This document shows, in pieces, positions 25,806 through 33,694 of a stretch of 64,000 nt of DNA (the first letter of the stretch is position 1; each line of letters starts with the position of its first letter). The position numbers were made by a program, and so were the translations under genes. The DNA comes from Pseudobutyrivibrio ruminis (GTDB lineage: Bacteria; Bacillota; Clostridia; Lachnospirales; Lachnospiraceae). The DNA lies in NCBI GenBank assembly GCA_015057315.1, contig SVER01000002.1, positions 62,001 through 126,000 on the forward strand. Direction: 5' to 3'. The notes under the pieces are model-generated. The model was not told where the DNA came from. It searched no databases and saw nothing but the letters and a program-made list of their open reading frames with translations.

Positions 25806-27182
25806 ATGGCGGATATAACAGTAGGAAGAAATTCAGTGAAAAATGATGACATAGTTACTACATCAAAATCACAGATTTCAGATTTATGGAAGAAGGAAGA
25901 TTGGCTTACGATTTGGATTGGAGCAATTCTTATTGCAGTCGCAGCAATAGCAGTTATTACAGGAAGCTTTGATTTTAGCGCTGCAAAGTTTTCAACCTGG
26001 GGAAATGGTGTGAGCGTGTTTGAGCAACTTTCTACAGGAAGTTTTTGGGCTTCATTAGTTAGAACTTTTCTTGTAACAGGAGCGCTGTTTACAGCAGGAG
26101 TTAAGCTTAAAGGTGAATCAGTGAAGGATTACATTCCTGCGTATTCAGCATTGTTTTTACTTGCTATTCTTGTAAGATTTATTTCAGCAGAATATACACT
26201 TAACAGATATTTGGAATGGGCTTTCTGGGCACTTATAGTTGGACTTGTAATTTCAAACACAGTCGGTGTTCCTAAATGGTTAAAGCCAGCGGTTCAGACA
26301 GAGTACTACATCAAGGCCGGACTTGTAGTAATGGGATTTTCAGTACTTTTCTCAAACATTATTAATTTTGGTTTATACGGACTTGGCATTGCATGGATAG
26401 TTACTCCAGTAGTAATCATCTTCATGTGGTTCTTCGGCACAAAGGTACTTAAGATTGATAACAAGCCACTTGTTATTACAATTGCTACAGCAACATCAGT
26501 CTGCGGTACTTCAGCAGCGATTGCAGCAGGCGCTTCATCAAAAGCAAAGAAGACAGATCTTTCACTTGCAGTTTCAATTTCCATCATTTTTACAGTAATC
26601 ATGATGGTATTCGAGCCAATTATTATTAAGGCTACAGGACTTGGCGAGCTTATGGGAGGAGCTCTTATCGGCGGAACAGTAGATTCAACTGGCGCTGTTA
26701 CAGTAGCAGGTACAGCACTTGGTGAGACTGCACAGACAGCAGCTGTACTTGTTAAATCCATTCAGAATATTCTTATTGGATTTATCGCATTTGCGGTAGC
26801 AATTTTCTTTTCAACAAGAGTGGAAAATGGTAATGGAAAGACAAATGTTTCTGCAACAGAAATTTGGTATAGACTTCCAAAATTCATATTAGGATTCTTT
26901 GCAGCATCACTTATTGCATCATTTGTATTCCTCCCAGCAGTTGGAAGTGATTCTGTAGCAAGCATTAATGGTGTTTTAGATCAGTACAAAAACTGGGCAT
27001 TCGTTCTTGCATTTACAAGCATTGGTCTTGATACAAACTTTAAGGAAATCAAGGAACAATTTAAGGGAGGTAAGCCACTTACTCTTTATGTGGTAGGACA
27101 GTTATTTAATATTATTCTTACTTTTATAGCAGTATATATACTTCTATCTGGAAAGTTTTTCCCAGTTCCTGTATTGAATTAA
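25806..27182 (+). CDS. YeiH-family putative sulfate exporter / sulfur-compound transporter
   Basis: The polytopic membrane protein (458 aa from ATG 25806, nine bases after AAAGGAG; the ORF track began at an upstream TTG) has the YeiH/UPF0324 pattern, with ATATSVCGTSAAIAAG and FEPIIIKATGLGELMGGALIGGTVDSTGAV. It is longer than the usual 340 aa because of an N-terminal hydrophilic segment and extra helices. Family members are annotated as putative sulfate exporters without firm proof. The Rrf2-type operator directly upstream supports a sulfur role. Confidence 0.85.
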   Translation: MADITVGRNSVKNDDIVTTSKSQISDLWKKEDWLTIWIGAILIAVAAIAVITGSFDFSAAKFSTWGNGVSVFEQLSTGSFWASLVRTFLVTGALFTAGVKLKGESVKDYIPAYSALFLLAILVRFISAEYTLNRYLEWAFWALIVGLVISNTVGVPKWLKPAVQTEYYIKAGLVVMGFSVLFSNIINFGLYGLGIAWIVTPVVIIFMWFFGTKVLKIDNKPLVITIATATSVCGTSAAIAAGASSKAKKTDLSLAVSISIIFTVIMMVFEPIIIKATGLGELMGGALIGGTVDSTGAVTVAGTALGETAQTAAVLVKSIQNILIGFIAFAVAIFFSTRVENGNGKTNVSATEIWYRLPKFILGFFAASLIASFVFLPAVGSDSVASINGVLDQYKNWAFVLAFTSIGLDTNFKEIKEQFKGGKPLTLYVVGQLFNIILTFIAVYILLSGKFFPVPVLN

Positions 27183-27203
27183 TTATCCTAGGAGAAGATG
27201 AAT

Positions 27204-27485
27204 ATGAAATCTACATTGAGAAAGTTAATGAAAATATTTGGAACAGTTTTTGTAGTAGCGGTTATAGGTCTTGCTGTATATATAATGGCTAATGGACTTG
27301 GCTTAGTAGATGGACTAGATTTTGGTGCTGGCGCATATTATTATGCAGATATCCCCCAATTCGCTAAGTACGTAAATGGAGAGCATTTTAAATCAGCTTT
27401 CCCAATGTGGATTCATATAGTGCTATTTTTAATTTGGGGAGTATTGATGTATAGATTATGGATATGGTTAGATAAAAAATTATAA
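27204..27485 (+). CDS. Small membrane protein, unknown function
   Basis: About 93 residues with two hydrophobic segments (near 12-30 and 68-88) and a lysine-rich end. ATG 27204 is nine bases after GGAG; ATG 27198 is an alternative. It follows the YeiH-type gene by 21 bases and is probably co-transcribed, so it may be an accessory subunit of that transporter. I do not recognise the family. Confidence 0.7.
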   Translation: MKSTLRKLMKIFGTVFVVAVIGLAVYIMANGLGLVDGLDFGAGAYYYADIPQFAKYVNGEHFKSAFPMWIHIVLFLIWGVLMYRLWIWLDKKL

Positions 27486-27533
27486 AAAAGCCTTCCCCTA
27501 ACGACAAGGGGAAGGTGGCCATAGGCCAGATGA
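27484..27533 (+). repeat. Double-hairpin intergenic repeat (copy 1)
   Basis: AAAGCCTTCCCCT pairs across a short loop with AGGGGAAGG, followed by a second small hairpin GGCCATAGGCC and AGATGA. A related copy with compensatory changes is at 50691-50743. It lies between convergent genes and can act as a terminator for both strands. Confidence 0.8.
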
Positions 27534-27541
27534 TATGTATT

Positions 27542-28156
27542 TTATTTAATCTTCTTACATACATAATTAATGCAAATACCACCAACTGTATTTCCAGCAG
27601 TGATAACCAGTAGCTTAATTATCGCATTTACGGAATAGTTAAATGCCATGTTGTAATAGAACATATCTGCAACGCAGTGCTCTGTGCCTGCAAGAATAAA
27701 TCCCATAACACCAAGGAATATTCCTAGGTATTTGCCAAGCTCATGGTTGTTATTCTTAAACTCATCTACTGCAATAAAAATAAAAATGTTGCAAAGTATT
27801 CCAAGTAAAAACAGGCTCAAGTATGAGTCTCCATTCTTAACTTCACAAAGAGCAGTGGCCTTTTCAGCTACGGCTGCCCCAACTCTAGTACCTCTTATCA
27901 TAAGAGCAAGTATCAATGTTCCGATAAAATTTCCAACCCAAATAGAAATCATATCTGGTATTGATGGACCGCCCTTATCAATAGTGTAGCAAACCTTGCC
28001 AGTGAAAAGATTAAATCCGAAGGTAAGCACCACGAAAAGTCCAACAGAAAACAGTGCGGAACCAATCACCTTATTATCTAACGATAAATAAATGAGTCCA
28101 CCAAGACCGATAGTGAAACCAGCCATAATAGATTTTACAAAAGCTTTGTTAGTCAT
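27542..28156 (-). CDS. Formate/nitrite transporter (FNT) family channel, possible hydrosulfide channel
   Basis: On the minus strand, about 204 residues with around six membrane segments. FNT landmarks are GLGGLIYL near the start, GFNLFTGKVCY (FxxNxxxGK-type signature), the central His in AGTEHCVADM, and AGNTVGGI near the end. It is shorter than the usual 260-280 aa. I chose ATG at 28156, eight bases after AAGGAG. FNT members carry formate, nitrite or HS-; the sulfite-reductase context favours HS-, but this is inference. It is the only minus-strand gene in this stretch. Confidence 0.82.
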   Translation of the reverse strand: MTNKAFVKSIMAGFTIGLGGLIYLSLDNKVIGSALFSVGLFVVLTFGFNLFTGKVCYTIDKGGPSIPDMISIWVGNFIGTLILALMIRGTRVGAAVAEKATALCEVKNGDSYLSLFLLGILCNIFIFIAVDEFKNNNHELGKYLGIFLGVMGFILAGTEHCVADMFYYNMAFNYSVNAIIKLLVITAGNTVGGICINYVCKKIK

Positions 28157-28228
28157 ATACATTTCTCCTTCTTAACGGCAATATTATATGTATTCTTTTA
28201 CCTAAAAGCAACGAAGTTTCTCAGGTAT

Positions 28229-28257
28229 TTGACAAAATACAAAAAAGAAAATAATAT
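28229..28257 (+). promoter_or_regulatory. Strong SigmaA-type promoter
   Basis: Consensus TTGACA, a 17-base spacer and TAATAT. It precedes the rhodanese-TtcA gene. The following TAGCCTATTATTTAGATGGG only loosely resembles the Rrf2-type operator. Confidence 0.72.
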
Positions 28258-28323
28258 GTTATAGCCTATTATTTAGATGGGTGTAAAAGGATGAGTTGTT
28301 TTTTGTTTAAAAATGAGGAGTTT

Positions 28324-29490
28324 ATGAAGGAAATATCATATAAAGAGCTCATGGAGCTAGATAAAGATAAATATATTCTGGTTGATACCAGAAATGAGGG
28401 AAGCCTTAAATACGGTATGATTCCTGGCGCTATCAGCATCACACATGAGTTGTTTGAAACAGATTTAGAGGGTGTCTGCAATCGTCTGGACAAATCAAAG
28501 CAGATAATACTTTATTGCACCAGAGGCGTGGTTTCGGTAGATGATGCTGCAGTTTTATCAGAGCAGGGATTTAATGCGGTAAGCCTTAAGGGCGGTTATA
28601 ATAGTTATCTTTCAGCTATGATGGAGGCTCAGGATAATGAGGCAGAAGAAGAGCTTAATGAGAAAACTGCTGAGATAGAAAAGAGCATCAGAAAGAAATT
28701 CCATAAGACATTGTTTTCTCCATTTGCAAGAGCTTGCAAGCAGTACGAGCTTATAAAGGAAGGTGACCATATTGCGGTATGTATTTCCGGTGGTAAGGAT
28801 TCCATGCTGATGGCAAAGCTTTTCCAGGAGATTAAGAGACATCATAAGGTTAATTTTGATCTTACTTTTCTTGTAATGGATCCAGGCTACAGTGAAGTTA
28901 ATCGCAAGCTTATCGAAAGTAATGCTAAGCTAATGGGAATCCCGATAGTTGTGTATGAGAGCGATATTTTTGATGCAGTTGATACAGTAGATAAGAATCC
29001 TTGTTATCTGTGTGCCAGAATGCGCCGAGGCCATCTCTATTCTAAGGCAAAGGAGCTTGGCTGCAACAAGATAGCACTTGGTCATCACTATGATGATGTT
29101 ATAGAAACTATTCTGATGGGCATGCTTTACGGTGCCCAGATACAGACTATGATGCCTAAGCTTCATTCTACTAATTTTGAAGGCATGGATCTAATCAGAC
29201 CACTGTATCTTATCAGACAGGATGATATTATTGCATGGCAAAGATATAATGGCTTGCACTTCCTTCAGTGTGCCTGCCACTTTACTGAGACCTGCGACAG
29301 CTGTTCTGTAGATGGAACCAGCGCATCTAAGCGACTTGAAACAAGGAATTTAATCGCAGAGCTTAAGAAGGTAAATCCTTATGTGGAATCAAACATTTTC
29401 CGCAGTGTGGAGAATGTTAATCTTGCTACAGTAATTGCATACAAGCAGGATGGTGTAAAGCATCACTTCCTGGATGATTATGATAATTAA
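28324..29490 (+). CDS. Fusion of rhodanese domain and TtcA-like PP-loop tRNA thiolation domain
   Basis: Residues 1-95 are a rhodanese-like domain (ILVDTRNEGS, then the persulfide-site Cys in LYCTRGVVS). Residues 140-388 are a TtcA/TtuA-type ATP pyrophosphatase with SGGKDSMLMAKL, CYLCARMRRG, LGHHYDDVIETILM and a downstream Cys group (QCACHFTETCDSC) that could hold an Fe-S cluster. The likely role is transfer of persulfide sulfur to a tRNA base or related acceptor in the cytoplasm. ATG 28324 has GAGGAG close upstream; ATG 28291 is an in-frame alternative. Confidence 0.83.
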   Translation: MKEISYKELMELDKDKYILVDTRNEGSLKYGMIPGAISITHELFETDLEGVCNRLDKSKQIILYCTRGVVSVDDAAVLSEQGFNAVSLKGGYNSYLSAMMEAQDNEAEEELNEKTAEIEKSIRKKFHKTLFSPFARACKQYELIKEGDHIAVCISGGKDSMLMAKLFQEIKRHHKVNFDLTFLVMDPGYSEVNRKLIESNAKLMGIPIVVYESDIFDAVDTVDKNPCYLCARMRRGHLYSKAKELGCNKIALGHHYDDVIETILMGMLYGAQIQTMMPKLHSTNFEGMDLIRPLYLIRQDDIIAWQRYNGLHFLQCACHFTETCDSCSVDGTSASKRLETRNLIAELKKVNPYVESNIFRSVENVNLATVIAYKQDGVKHHFLDDYDN

Positions 29491-29508
29491 AATTCGTATA
29501 TACGATAT

Positions 29509-29543
29509 AGAGCTAGTTATAAACACGATTTATAACTAGCTCT
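29509..29543 (+). terminator. Perfect 15-bp hairpin (cassette copy C)
   Basis: AGAGCTAGTTATAAA and TTTATAACTAGCTCT pair perfectly around CACGA, followed by AATTTTATTT. It can terminate the rhodanese-TtcA transcript and is nearly identical to the hairpin at 300-330. Confidence 0.85.
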
Positions 29544-29567
29544 AATTTTATTTGGGAACTAGGTATA

Positions 29568-29615
29568 TTGAAGAAGTGGCATTTATCTGTTATTATCCTA
29601 TCAACCTAGTAGGTA
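29568..29615 (+). promoter_or_regulatory. SigmaA-type promoter with Rrf2-family operator over the start site (copy C)
   Basis: TTGAAG, a 17-base spacer and TATTAT (29591-29596) are directly followed by CCTATCAACCTAGTAGGTA (29597-29615). It should control the MetY-like gene and probably the sulfite reductase/thiocarboxylate genes downstream. Confidence 0.83.
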
Positions 29616-29624
29616 ATTGCGAAA

Positions 29625-30863
29625 ATGAAGGGAGTGATAGGTATAGGATTTAATACAAACCTGCTACATGCAGGCAATCAAAAGGAGATAAAAGGTGCAA
29701 CCCTTCCACCTATATATCAGAGTAGTGCTTTTTTTCAGGAATCAGCAGAGGATTTGGCTGGCATATTTGCCAATAAGAAAATGGGATATTGCTATACTCG
29801 TGTAGCCAACCCTACCATAAATGCTTTTGAGGAAAAGATTACAAAGCTGGAAGGCGGAATCGGATCAGTCGCATGTGCATCTGGAATGGCTGCCTTATCC
29901 ATGGCTCTTTTAAATATTCTTGAAGCAGGTGATGAAATAATATCAAGCGCAAGCTTGTATGGAGGCTCTATCGATTTGTTTAGAGACATAGAAGCCTTCG
30001 GAATCAAGACAAGATATGTGGAAAACAACAATTGGGAAGAGATAGAGGCGGCTTTCAATGACCGCACCAAGGTGGTATTTGCAGAGACCATCGGCAATCC
30101 CTGTTTGGACGTAACAGATATTGATAAGCTTGCAGAAATTGCACATTCTCATGGTGTGCCGCTTGTTATAGACAATACTACAGCAACACCATATCTGGTG
30201 AAGGCTATAGAGCATGGGGCAGACATAGTAGTGAATTCATCTTCTAAATATATAAATGGAAGTAGTAATTCTATCAGCGGAGTTCTGACAGACAGTGGCC
30301 ATTTCAAATGGACTAAGGAACGCTACCCTGTACTAGGGGAATACATCAAGTATGGGCCATTTGCCTATATATCGAAAATGCGAAGTGGACTGTACCGAAA
30401 CATGGGAACCTGCCTATCGCCATTTAATGCATATCTAAATGTAATAGGAATAGAAACTTTAGGCTTAAGAATGGAACGACAGTGCAGGAACGCCTATGAA
30501 CTGGCTAAGTGGTTTGACGAAACCTATGATGACATAAAGGTAAATTACCCAGGACTAAAATCCAGCAACTGGAATGGTATCGCAAATACGATATTAAAGA
30601 ATGGTTATGGCGCCATCCTCACTATCAGAGTAGGAACCAAAGAACGCGCCTTCGAAATCATGAACAAACTAACCATTCCGTATATCCTATCAAATATAGG
30701 TGATACAAAAACCCTGGTTGTGCACCCATCATCAACTATTTCGTTGCACAGTACTGAAAAAGAATTAGCAGACGCCGGAGTCTACGATGACCTCATTAGA
30801 ATCAGCGTCGGTATCGAAGACGTCGAGAATCTCATAGCAGACTTCCGTACCGCAATAAGCTAG
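29625..30863 (+). CDS. PLP-dependent Cys/Met metabolism enzyme, MetY (O-acetylhomoserine sulfhydrylase)-like
   Basis: Of 412 residues, the family pattern includes YCYTRVANPTINAFEEKI, ASGMAALSMALL, VVFAETIGNPCLD and DNTTATPYL, and the PLP Schiff-base Lys in VNSSSKYINGSSN. It could add sulfide or a protein thiocarboxylate to O-acetylhomoserine, or act as a gamma-lyase. It is clearly different from MetY at 43245, so the cell has two. It heads the block with AsrC, the ThiS-like carrier and the JAMM protease, making the protein-thiocarboxylate substrate attractive. The start is uncertain because the best GGGAG lies inside the first codons. Confidence 0.82.
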   Translation: MKGVIGIGFNTNLLHAGNQKEIKGATLPPIYQSSAFFQESAEDLAGIFANKKMGYCYTRVANPTINAFEEKITKLEGGIGSVACASGMAALSMALLNILEAGDEIISSASLYGGSIDLFRDIEAFGIKTRYVENNNWEEIEAAFNDRTKVVFAETIGNPCLDVTDIDKLAEIAHSHGVPLVIDNTTATPYLVKAIEHGADIVVNSSSKYINGSSNSISGVLTDSGHFKWTKERYPVLGEYIKYGPFAYISKMRSGLYRNMGTCLSPFNAYLNVIGIETLGLRMERQCRNAYELAKWFDETYDDIKVNYPGLKSSNWNGIANTILKNGYGAILTIRVGTKERAFEIMNKLTIPYILSNIGDTKTLVVHPSSTISLHSTEKELADAGVYDDLIRISVGIEDVENLIADFRTAIS

Positions 30864-30888
30864 ATTTTCATGGTAATCAATTAAGTAA

Positions 30889-31017
30889 GAGACGCTCACA
30901 ACTTAGGCAAGCGCTATATGACCTTAATTTGCCGAATGTAATGAGGTAAATTAGGGTCTAGTAAGCGAAGCTTACATCTGGTGCCCTACGGGAGCACGGA
31001 AAATTACGATGCGTCTC
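30889..31017 (+). ncRNA. Structured intergenic element before the sulfite reductase gene (copy 1)
   Basis: An outer stem GAGACGC/GCGTCTC encloses hairpins GACCTTAATTTGCC/GGTAAATTAGGGTC, GTAAGC/GCTTAC and GTGC/GCAC, giving a multibranched fold. Both ends resemble those of the element at 31908-32040. The false start of the ORF track (31009) is inside it. I know no matching riboswitch; cis-regulatory RNA or a small mobile palindrome are both possible. Confidence 0.5.
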
Positions 31018-31035
31018 GTATATAAAGGAGTAAAT

Positions 31036-31905
31036 ATGGCAGAAAAGATAGATTATAAGGCTTTGAAGGCTGGCGGCTTCATGAGCCAGAAACAGAAGGG
31101 ATATGGCTCCCTACGCCTTGCAGTAGTAGGTGGCAATTTAGATGCAAACGCAATCAAAACAGTGGCAGAAGTGGCAGAAAAGTATGGTCATGGATATATT
31201 CACATGACTAGCCGTCAGGGAATCGAAATTCCATTTATTCATGTAAATGATTTGGAAAAGGTGAAGGAAGAACTGAAAGCTGGCGGTGTGTACACAGGTG
31301 TTTGTGGCCCAAGAGTTCGTACAATCACAGCTTGCCAGGGCTCAGAAATTTGCCCAAGTGGCTGTATAGATACCTACACCTTGGCGCAGGAATTAAATGA
31401 CAGATATTTTGGTAGAGAGCTGCCACATAAGTTTAAGTTCGGTGTTACTGGATGTCAGAATAACTGTCTAAAGGCTGAGGAGAATGATGTAGGTATCAAA
31501 GGCGGTATGACAGTTGAGTATAAACAAGAGGATTGCATTTCCTGTGGTGTGTGCGTAAAGGCTTGTAGGGAGCAGGCGCTTACAATGAAGGATGGCAAGG
31601 TAGAGATAGATACTACTAAGTGCAATAACTGCGCTAGATGTGTAAAGAGCTGTCCTACTGATGCATGGGTAGGAACACCAGGGTACATCGTATCCTTTGG
31701 TGGTACCTTTGGAAACAAGATTTATAAGGCTGAGCAGATGTTACCAATCATCCGTGATAAGGAAACATTGTTCCGTGTTACCGATGCAGCCATCGACTAT
31801 TTCGAGGCCAACGCAAAGCCATCTGAGCGCTTCCGCGCCACCCTCACCCGCCTAGGTGACGATGGCCTACGCACCGCCGTAGAGGCCGCATATCATGCTG
31901 ATTAA
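31036..31905 (+). CDS. asrC: Anaerobic sulfite reductase catalytic subunit (AsrC-like siroheme/4Fe-4S protein)
   Basis: It reduces sulfite to sulfide. The siroheme-[4Fe-4S] ligands are in TACQGSEICPSG (CX5C) and GVTGCQNNCLKAEEND (CX3C), and two ferredoxin-type sets follow: CISCGVCVKACREQA and CNNCARCVKSCPTDA. The 289 residues start at ATG 31036 after AAAGGAG, dropping the ORF track's extra N-terminus. AsrA and AsrB partners are absent from the window, so electrons must come from another ferredoxin or flavoprotein. HemC and CobA-HemD genes nearby supply siroheme precursor. Confidence 0.9.
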   Translation: MAEKIDYKALKAGGFMSQKQKGYGSLRLAVVGGNLDANAIKTVAEVAEKYGHGYIHMTSRQGIEIPFIHVNDLEKVKEELKAGGVYTGVCGPRVRTITACQGSEICPSGCIDTYTLAQELNDRYFGRELPHKFKFGVTGCQNNCLKAEENDVGIKGGMTVEYKQEDCISCGVCVKACREQALTMKDGKVEIDTTKCNNCARCVKSCPTDAWVGTPGYIVSFGGTFGNKIYKAEQMLPIIRDKETLFRVTDAAIDYFEANAKPSERFRATLTRLGDDGLRTAVEAAYHAD

Positions 31906-31907
31906 AA

Positions 31908-32040
31908 GAGACTCACACACAACCTGGCAATAGCTCGTAGCTATCAAGCTCTTGGCGTTGCACAAGGAGCCAATCTCGCGACGGGGCAATGCTAAGGCTT
32001 GAGAGCGTAACGAGCGAGAGAAAAACTTGGAGTGAGTCTC
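31908..32040 (+). ncRNA. Structured intergenic element between asrC and the TusA gene (copy 2)
   Basis: An outer stem GAGACTCAC/GTGAGTCTC encloses at least one clear hairpin (ATAGCT/AGCTAT) and other GC-rich arms. It begins three bases after the asrC stop and ends 22 bases before the next start. Its outer stem differs from copy 1 by paired changes on both sides, which supports a conserved fold. Confidence 0.5.
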
Positions 32041-32062
32041 GTTCATATCAAGGAGGTTAAAT

Positions 32063-32311
32063 ATGAGTGAAGTTTTGGAATTTGATGAACAGGTAGATAT
32101 TACAGATAAGGTATGCCCTCTTACTTTTGTTACTGCAAAGGTGGCAATCGAGGAGCTTGATGATGGGCAGGTGCTGGCGGTTCGCATGAATGATGGTGAG
32201 CCAGTGCAGAACGTGCCTCGTTCTTTTAAGGAGGATGGCCATAAGATTTTGAAGCTTAATGATAATGAGGATGGCACATATACTTTGTTTGTAAGAAAGG
32301 TGGAGGAGTGA
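32063..32311 (+). CDS. TusA-family sulfur carrier protein
   Basis: The 82-residue protein has the family active site DKVCPLTFVTAKVAIEEL, with Cys18 as the expected persulfide carrier, and the following two-strand pattern DGQVLAVRMNDGEPVQNVPRS. The usual CPxP has Thr instead of the second Pro. It would relay sulfur in the cytoplasm to the E1-like enzyme and ThiS-like carrier encoded downstream. A strong AAGGAGG precedes the start. Confidence 0.87.
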   Translation: MSEVLEFDEQVDITDKVCPLTFVTAKVAIEELDDGQVLAVRMNDGEPVQNVPRSFKEDGHKILKLNDNEDGTYTLFVRKVEE

Positions 32312-32312
32312 T

Positions 32313-32630
32313 ATGGCAGAAAGAGTTTACACAGATGATTTCGCATCAAAGGTGCTAGAGAGTGAAGTGCCCACCATTGTGGATTTCTATTCAGATTCAT
32401 GCATCACCTGCAAAAAGCTTGCGCCAACTCTTTGCGATATTGAGGAAGAATATGAAGGCAAGCTCAATGTTTTTAAGGTTAATACCAACTATGATACAAA
32501 GCTTGTTGAGGATTATGAAATTAAATCTAATCCAACCTTGATTTTATTTAAGGATGGCAAGGCTATTGGTAAGCAGATTGGTCCAAGAGACTATGAGGAT
32601 TTAGTAGATTGGATAGATGATTTAATTTAA
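32313..32630 (+). CDS. Thioredoxin-like protein with a CITC active site
   Basis: The 105-residue protein has a thioredoxin fold pattern (VDFYSDSCITCKKLAP, SNPTLILFKDGKAIGKQIG with the cis-Pro). The active site is Cys30-Ile-Thr-Cys33 rather than CGPC, which normally alters redox potential. It starts one base after the TusA stop codon. A role in reducing persulfides or the sulfite reductase pathway fits the operon, but is inferred. Confidence 0.88.
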   Translation: MAERVYTDDFASKVLESEVPTIVDFYSDSCITCKKLAPTLCDIEEEYEGKLNVFKVNTNYDTKLVEDYEIKSNPTLILFKDGKAIGKQIGPRDYEDLVDWIDDLI

Positions 32631-32648
32631 AGTTAGGAGGATAATGAA

Positions 32649-32855
32649 ATGACAATCACAGTGGCAGGAGAGAAGAAGGAATATAAGGATGGTTTGACTC
32701 TTCCAGAGCTTATCGAGCTTGAAAATGTGGAGACACCTCAGTATGTGACTGTATCAATTAATGATGAGTTCGTACTTACAGAAAATCGTGATACCACAGT
32801 GTTAAATGAAGGTGATAGCGTTGAGTTCCTTTATTTCATGGGAGGTGGCTGCTAA
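32649..32855 (+). CDS. ThiS/MoaD-like sulfur carrier ending in GGGC (HcyS-like precursor)
   Basis: The 68-residue beta-grasp protein (MTITVAGEKKEY, VSINDEFV, VLNEGDSVEFLYFMGGGC) ends one residue beyond the di-glycine that is adenylated and thiocarboxylated in this family. The extra C-terminal Cys must be removed first; the JAMM protease at 33681 is the likely enzyme. The Wolinella HcyS precursor is known to end in an extra Ala removed by HcyD, so this is the same logic with a different residue. Its stop overlaps the start of the E1-like gene (TAATG). Confidence 0.85.
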   Translation: MTITVAGEKKEYKDGLTLPELIELENVETPQYVTVSINDEFVLTENRDTTVLNEGDSVEFLYFMGGGC

Positions 32856-33694
32856 TGGCAATGACAGATGAGCAGATTGAGCGCTATAGCAGGCATATCA
32901 TCCTAAAGGAAGTGGGAGCTAAGGGACAAAAGAAGCTTTTAAACGCAAGCGTACTTATTATTGGTGCAGGTGGACTAGGGGCTCCAGCAGCTATGTATCT
33001 TGCGGCAGCAGGAGTAGGAAAGATTGGCATTGTAGATGCAGATGAGGTGGATTTGTCCAATCTGCAGAGACAGATAATCCATAGCACAGCAGATATTGGA
33101 AAGCCAAAGGTAAAATCTGCAAAGGAAACCATGAATGCCATGAACCCTGATGTGGAGGTAAAGACATATCATAAATTTGTGGATTCTACAAATATCAGAG
33201 AACTGATTCGTGAATACGATTTTATTATTGATGGCACTGATAATTTCCCTGCAAAGTTTCTAATTAATGATGCATGTGTTATGGAAAAGAAGCCATTTAG
33301 CCATGCAGGAATCATTCGATTTAAGGGACAGCTAATGACTTACGTGCCAGGCGAAGGCCCTTGCTATAGATGTGTATTTAAAAATCCACCACCAAAGGAT
33401 GCAGTACCAACCTGTAAGCAGGCAGGTGTTATTGGTGCTATGGGTGGAGTGATTGGTTCACTTCAGGCTATGGAGGCTATCAAATACATCGTAGGTGTAG
33501 GTGATTTGCTTACAGGAAAACTGCTTACCTATGATGCTGTAAATCAGGATTTCAGAAAGATAAAGCTTCCACACGACACCAGCAAATGTCCTGTATGTGG
33601 AGCAAATCCTACTATTACAGAGCTTATTGATTATGAGCAGGAGGTTTGCGAGGAAACCGCGGGCAGATTTGAGGTAAGAGATGAAAACAATTAG
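32855..33694 (+). CDS. ThiF/MoeB/HesA-family E1-like adenylyltransferase (HcyF-like)
   Basis: It adenylates the C-terminal Gly of the sulfur carrier. The 279 residues have GAGGLGAPAAMYLAAAGVGKIGIVDADEVDLSNLQRQ (ATP site), IDGTDNFPAKFLIND, and zinc-binding pairs YRC and CPVC near the C-terminus. It lacks a rhodanese domain, so sulfur likely arrives as sulfide from AsrC or by TusA. Overlaps the carrier gene by one base and the JAMM gene by 14 bases. Confidence 0.92.
   Translation: MAMTDEQIERYSRHIILKEVGAKGQKKLLNASVLIIGAGGLGAPAAMYLAAAGVGKIGIVDADEVDLSNLQRQIIHSTADIGKPKVKSAKETMNAMNPDVEVKTYHKFVDSTNIRELIREYDFIIDGTDNFPAKFLINDACVMEKKPFSHAGIIRFKGQLMTYVPGEGPCYRCVFKNPPPKDAVPTCKQAGVIGAMGGVIGSLQAMEAIKYIVGVGDLLTGKLLTYDAVNQDFRKIKLPHDTSKCPVCGANPTITELIDYEQEVCEETAGRFEVRDENN

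Noticed and set aside
27684-27989. Plus-strand 101-codon ORF opposite the FNT gene
   Set aside because: It is the antisense shadow of the membrane-protein gene; the minus-strand product has clear FNT motifs and a good ribosome site.
28258-28280. Sixth Rrf2-type operator before the rhodanese-TtcA gene
   Set aside because: Only about ten of eighteen positions match and the half-site spacing differs, although the promoter itself is good.
31009-31035. Upstream start of the asrC ORF
   Set aside because: The first codons lie in the closing stem of the structured element; ATG 31036 has AAAGGAG and a family-like N-terminus.
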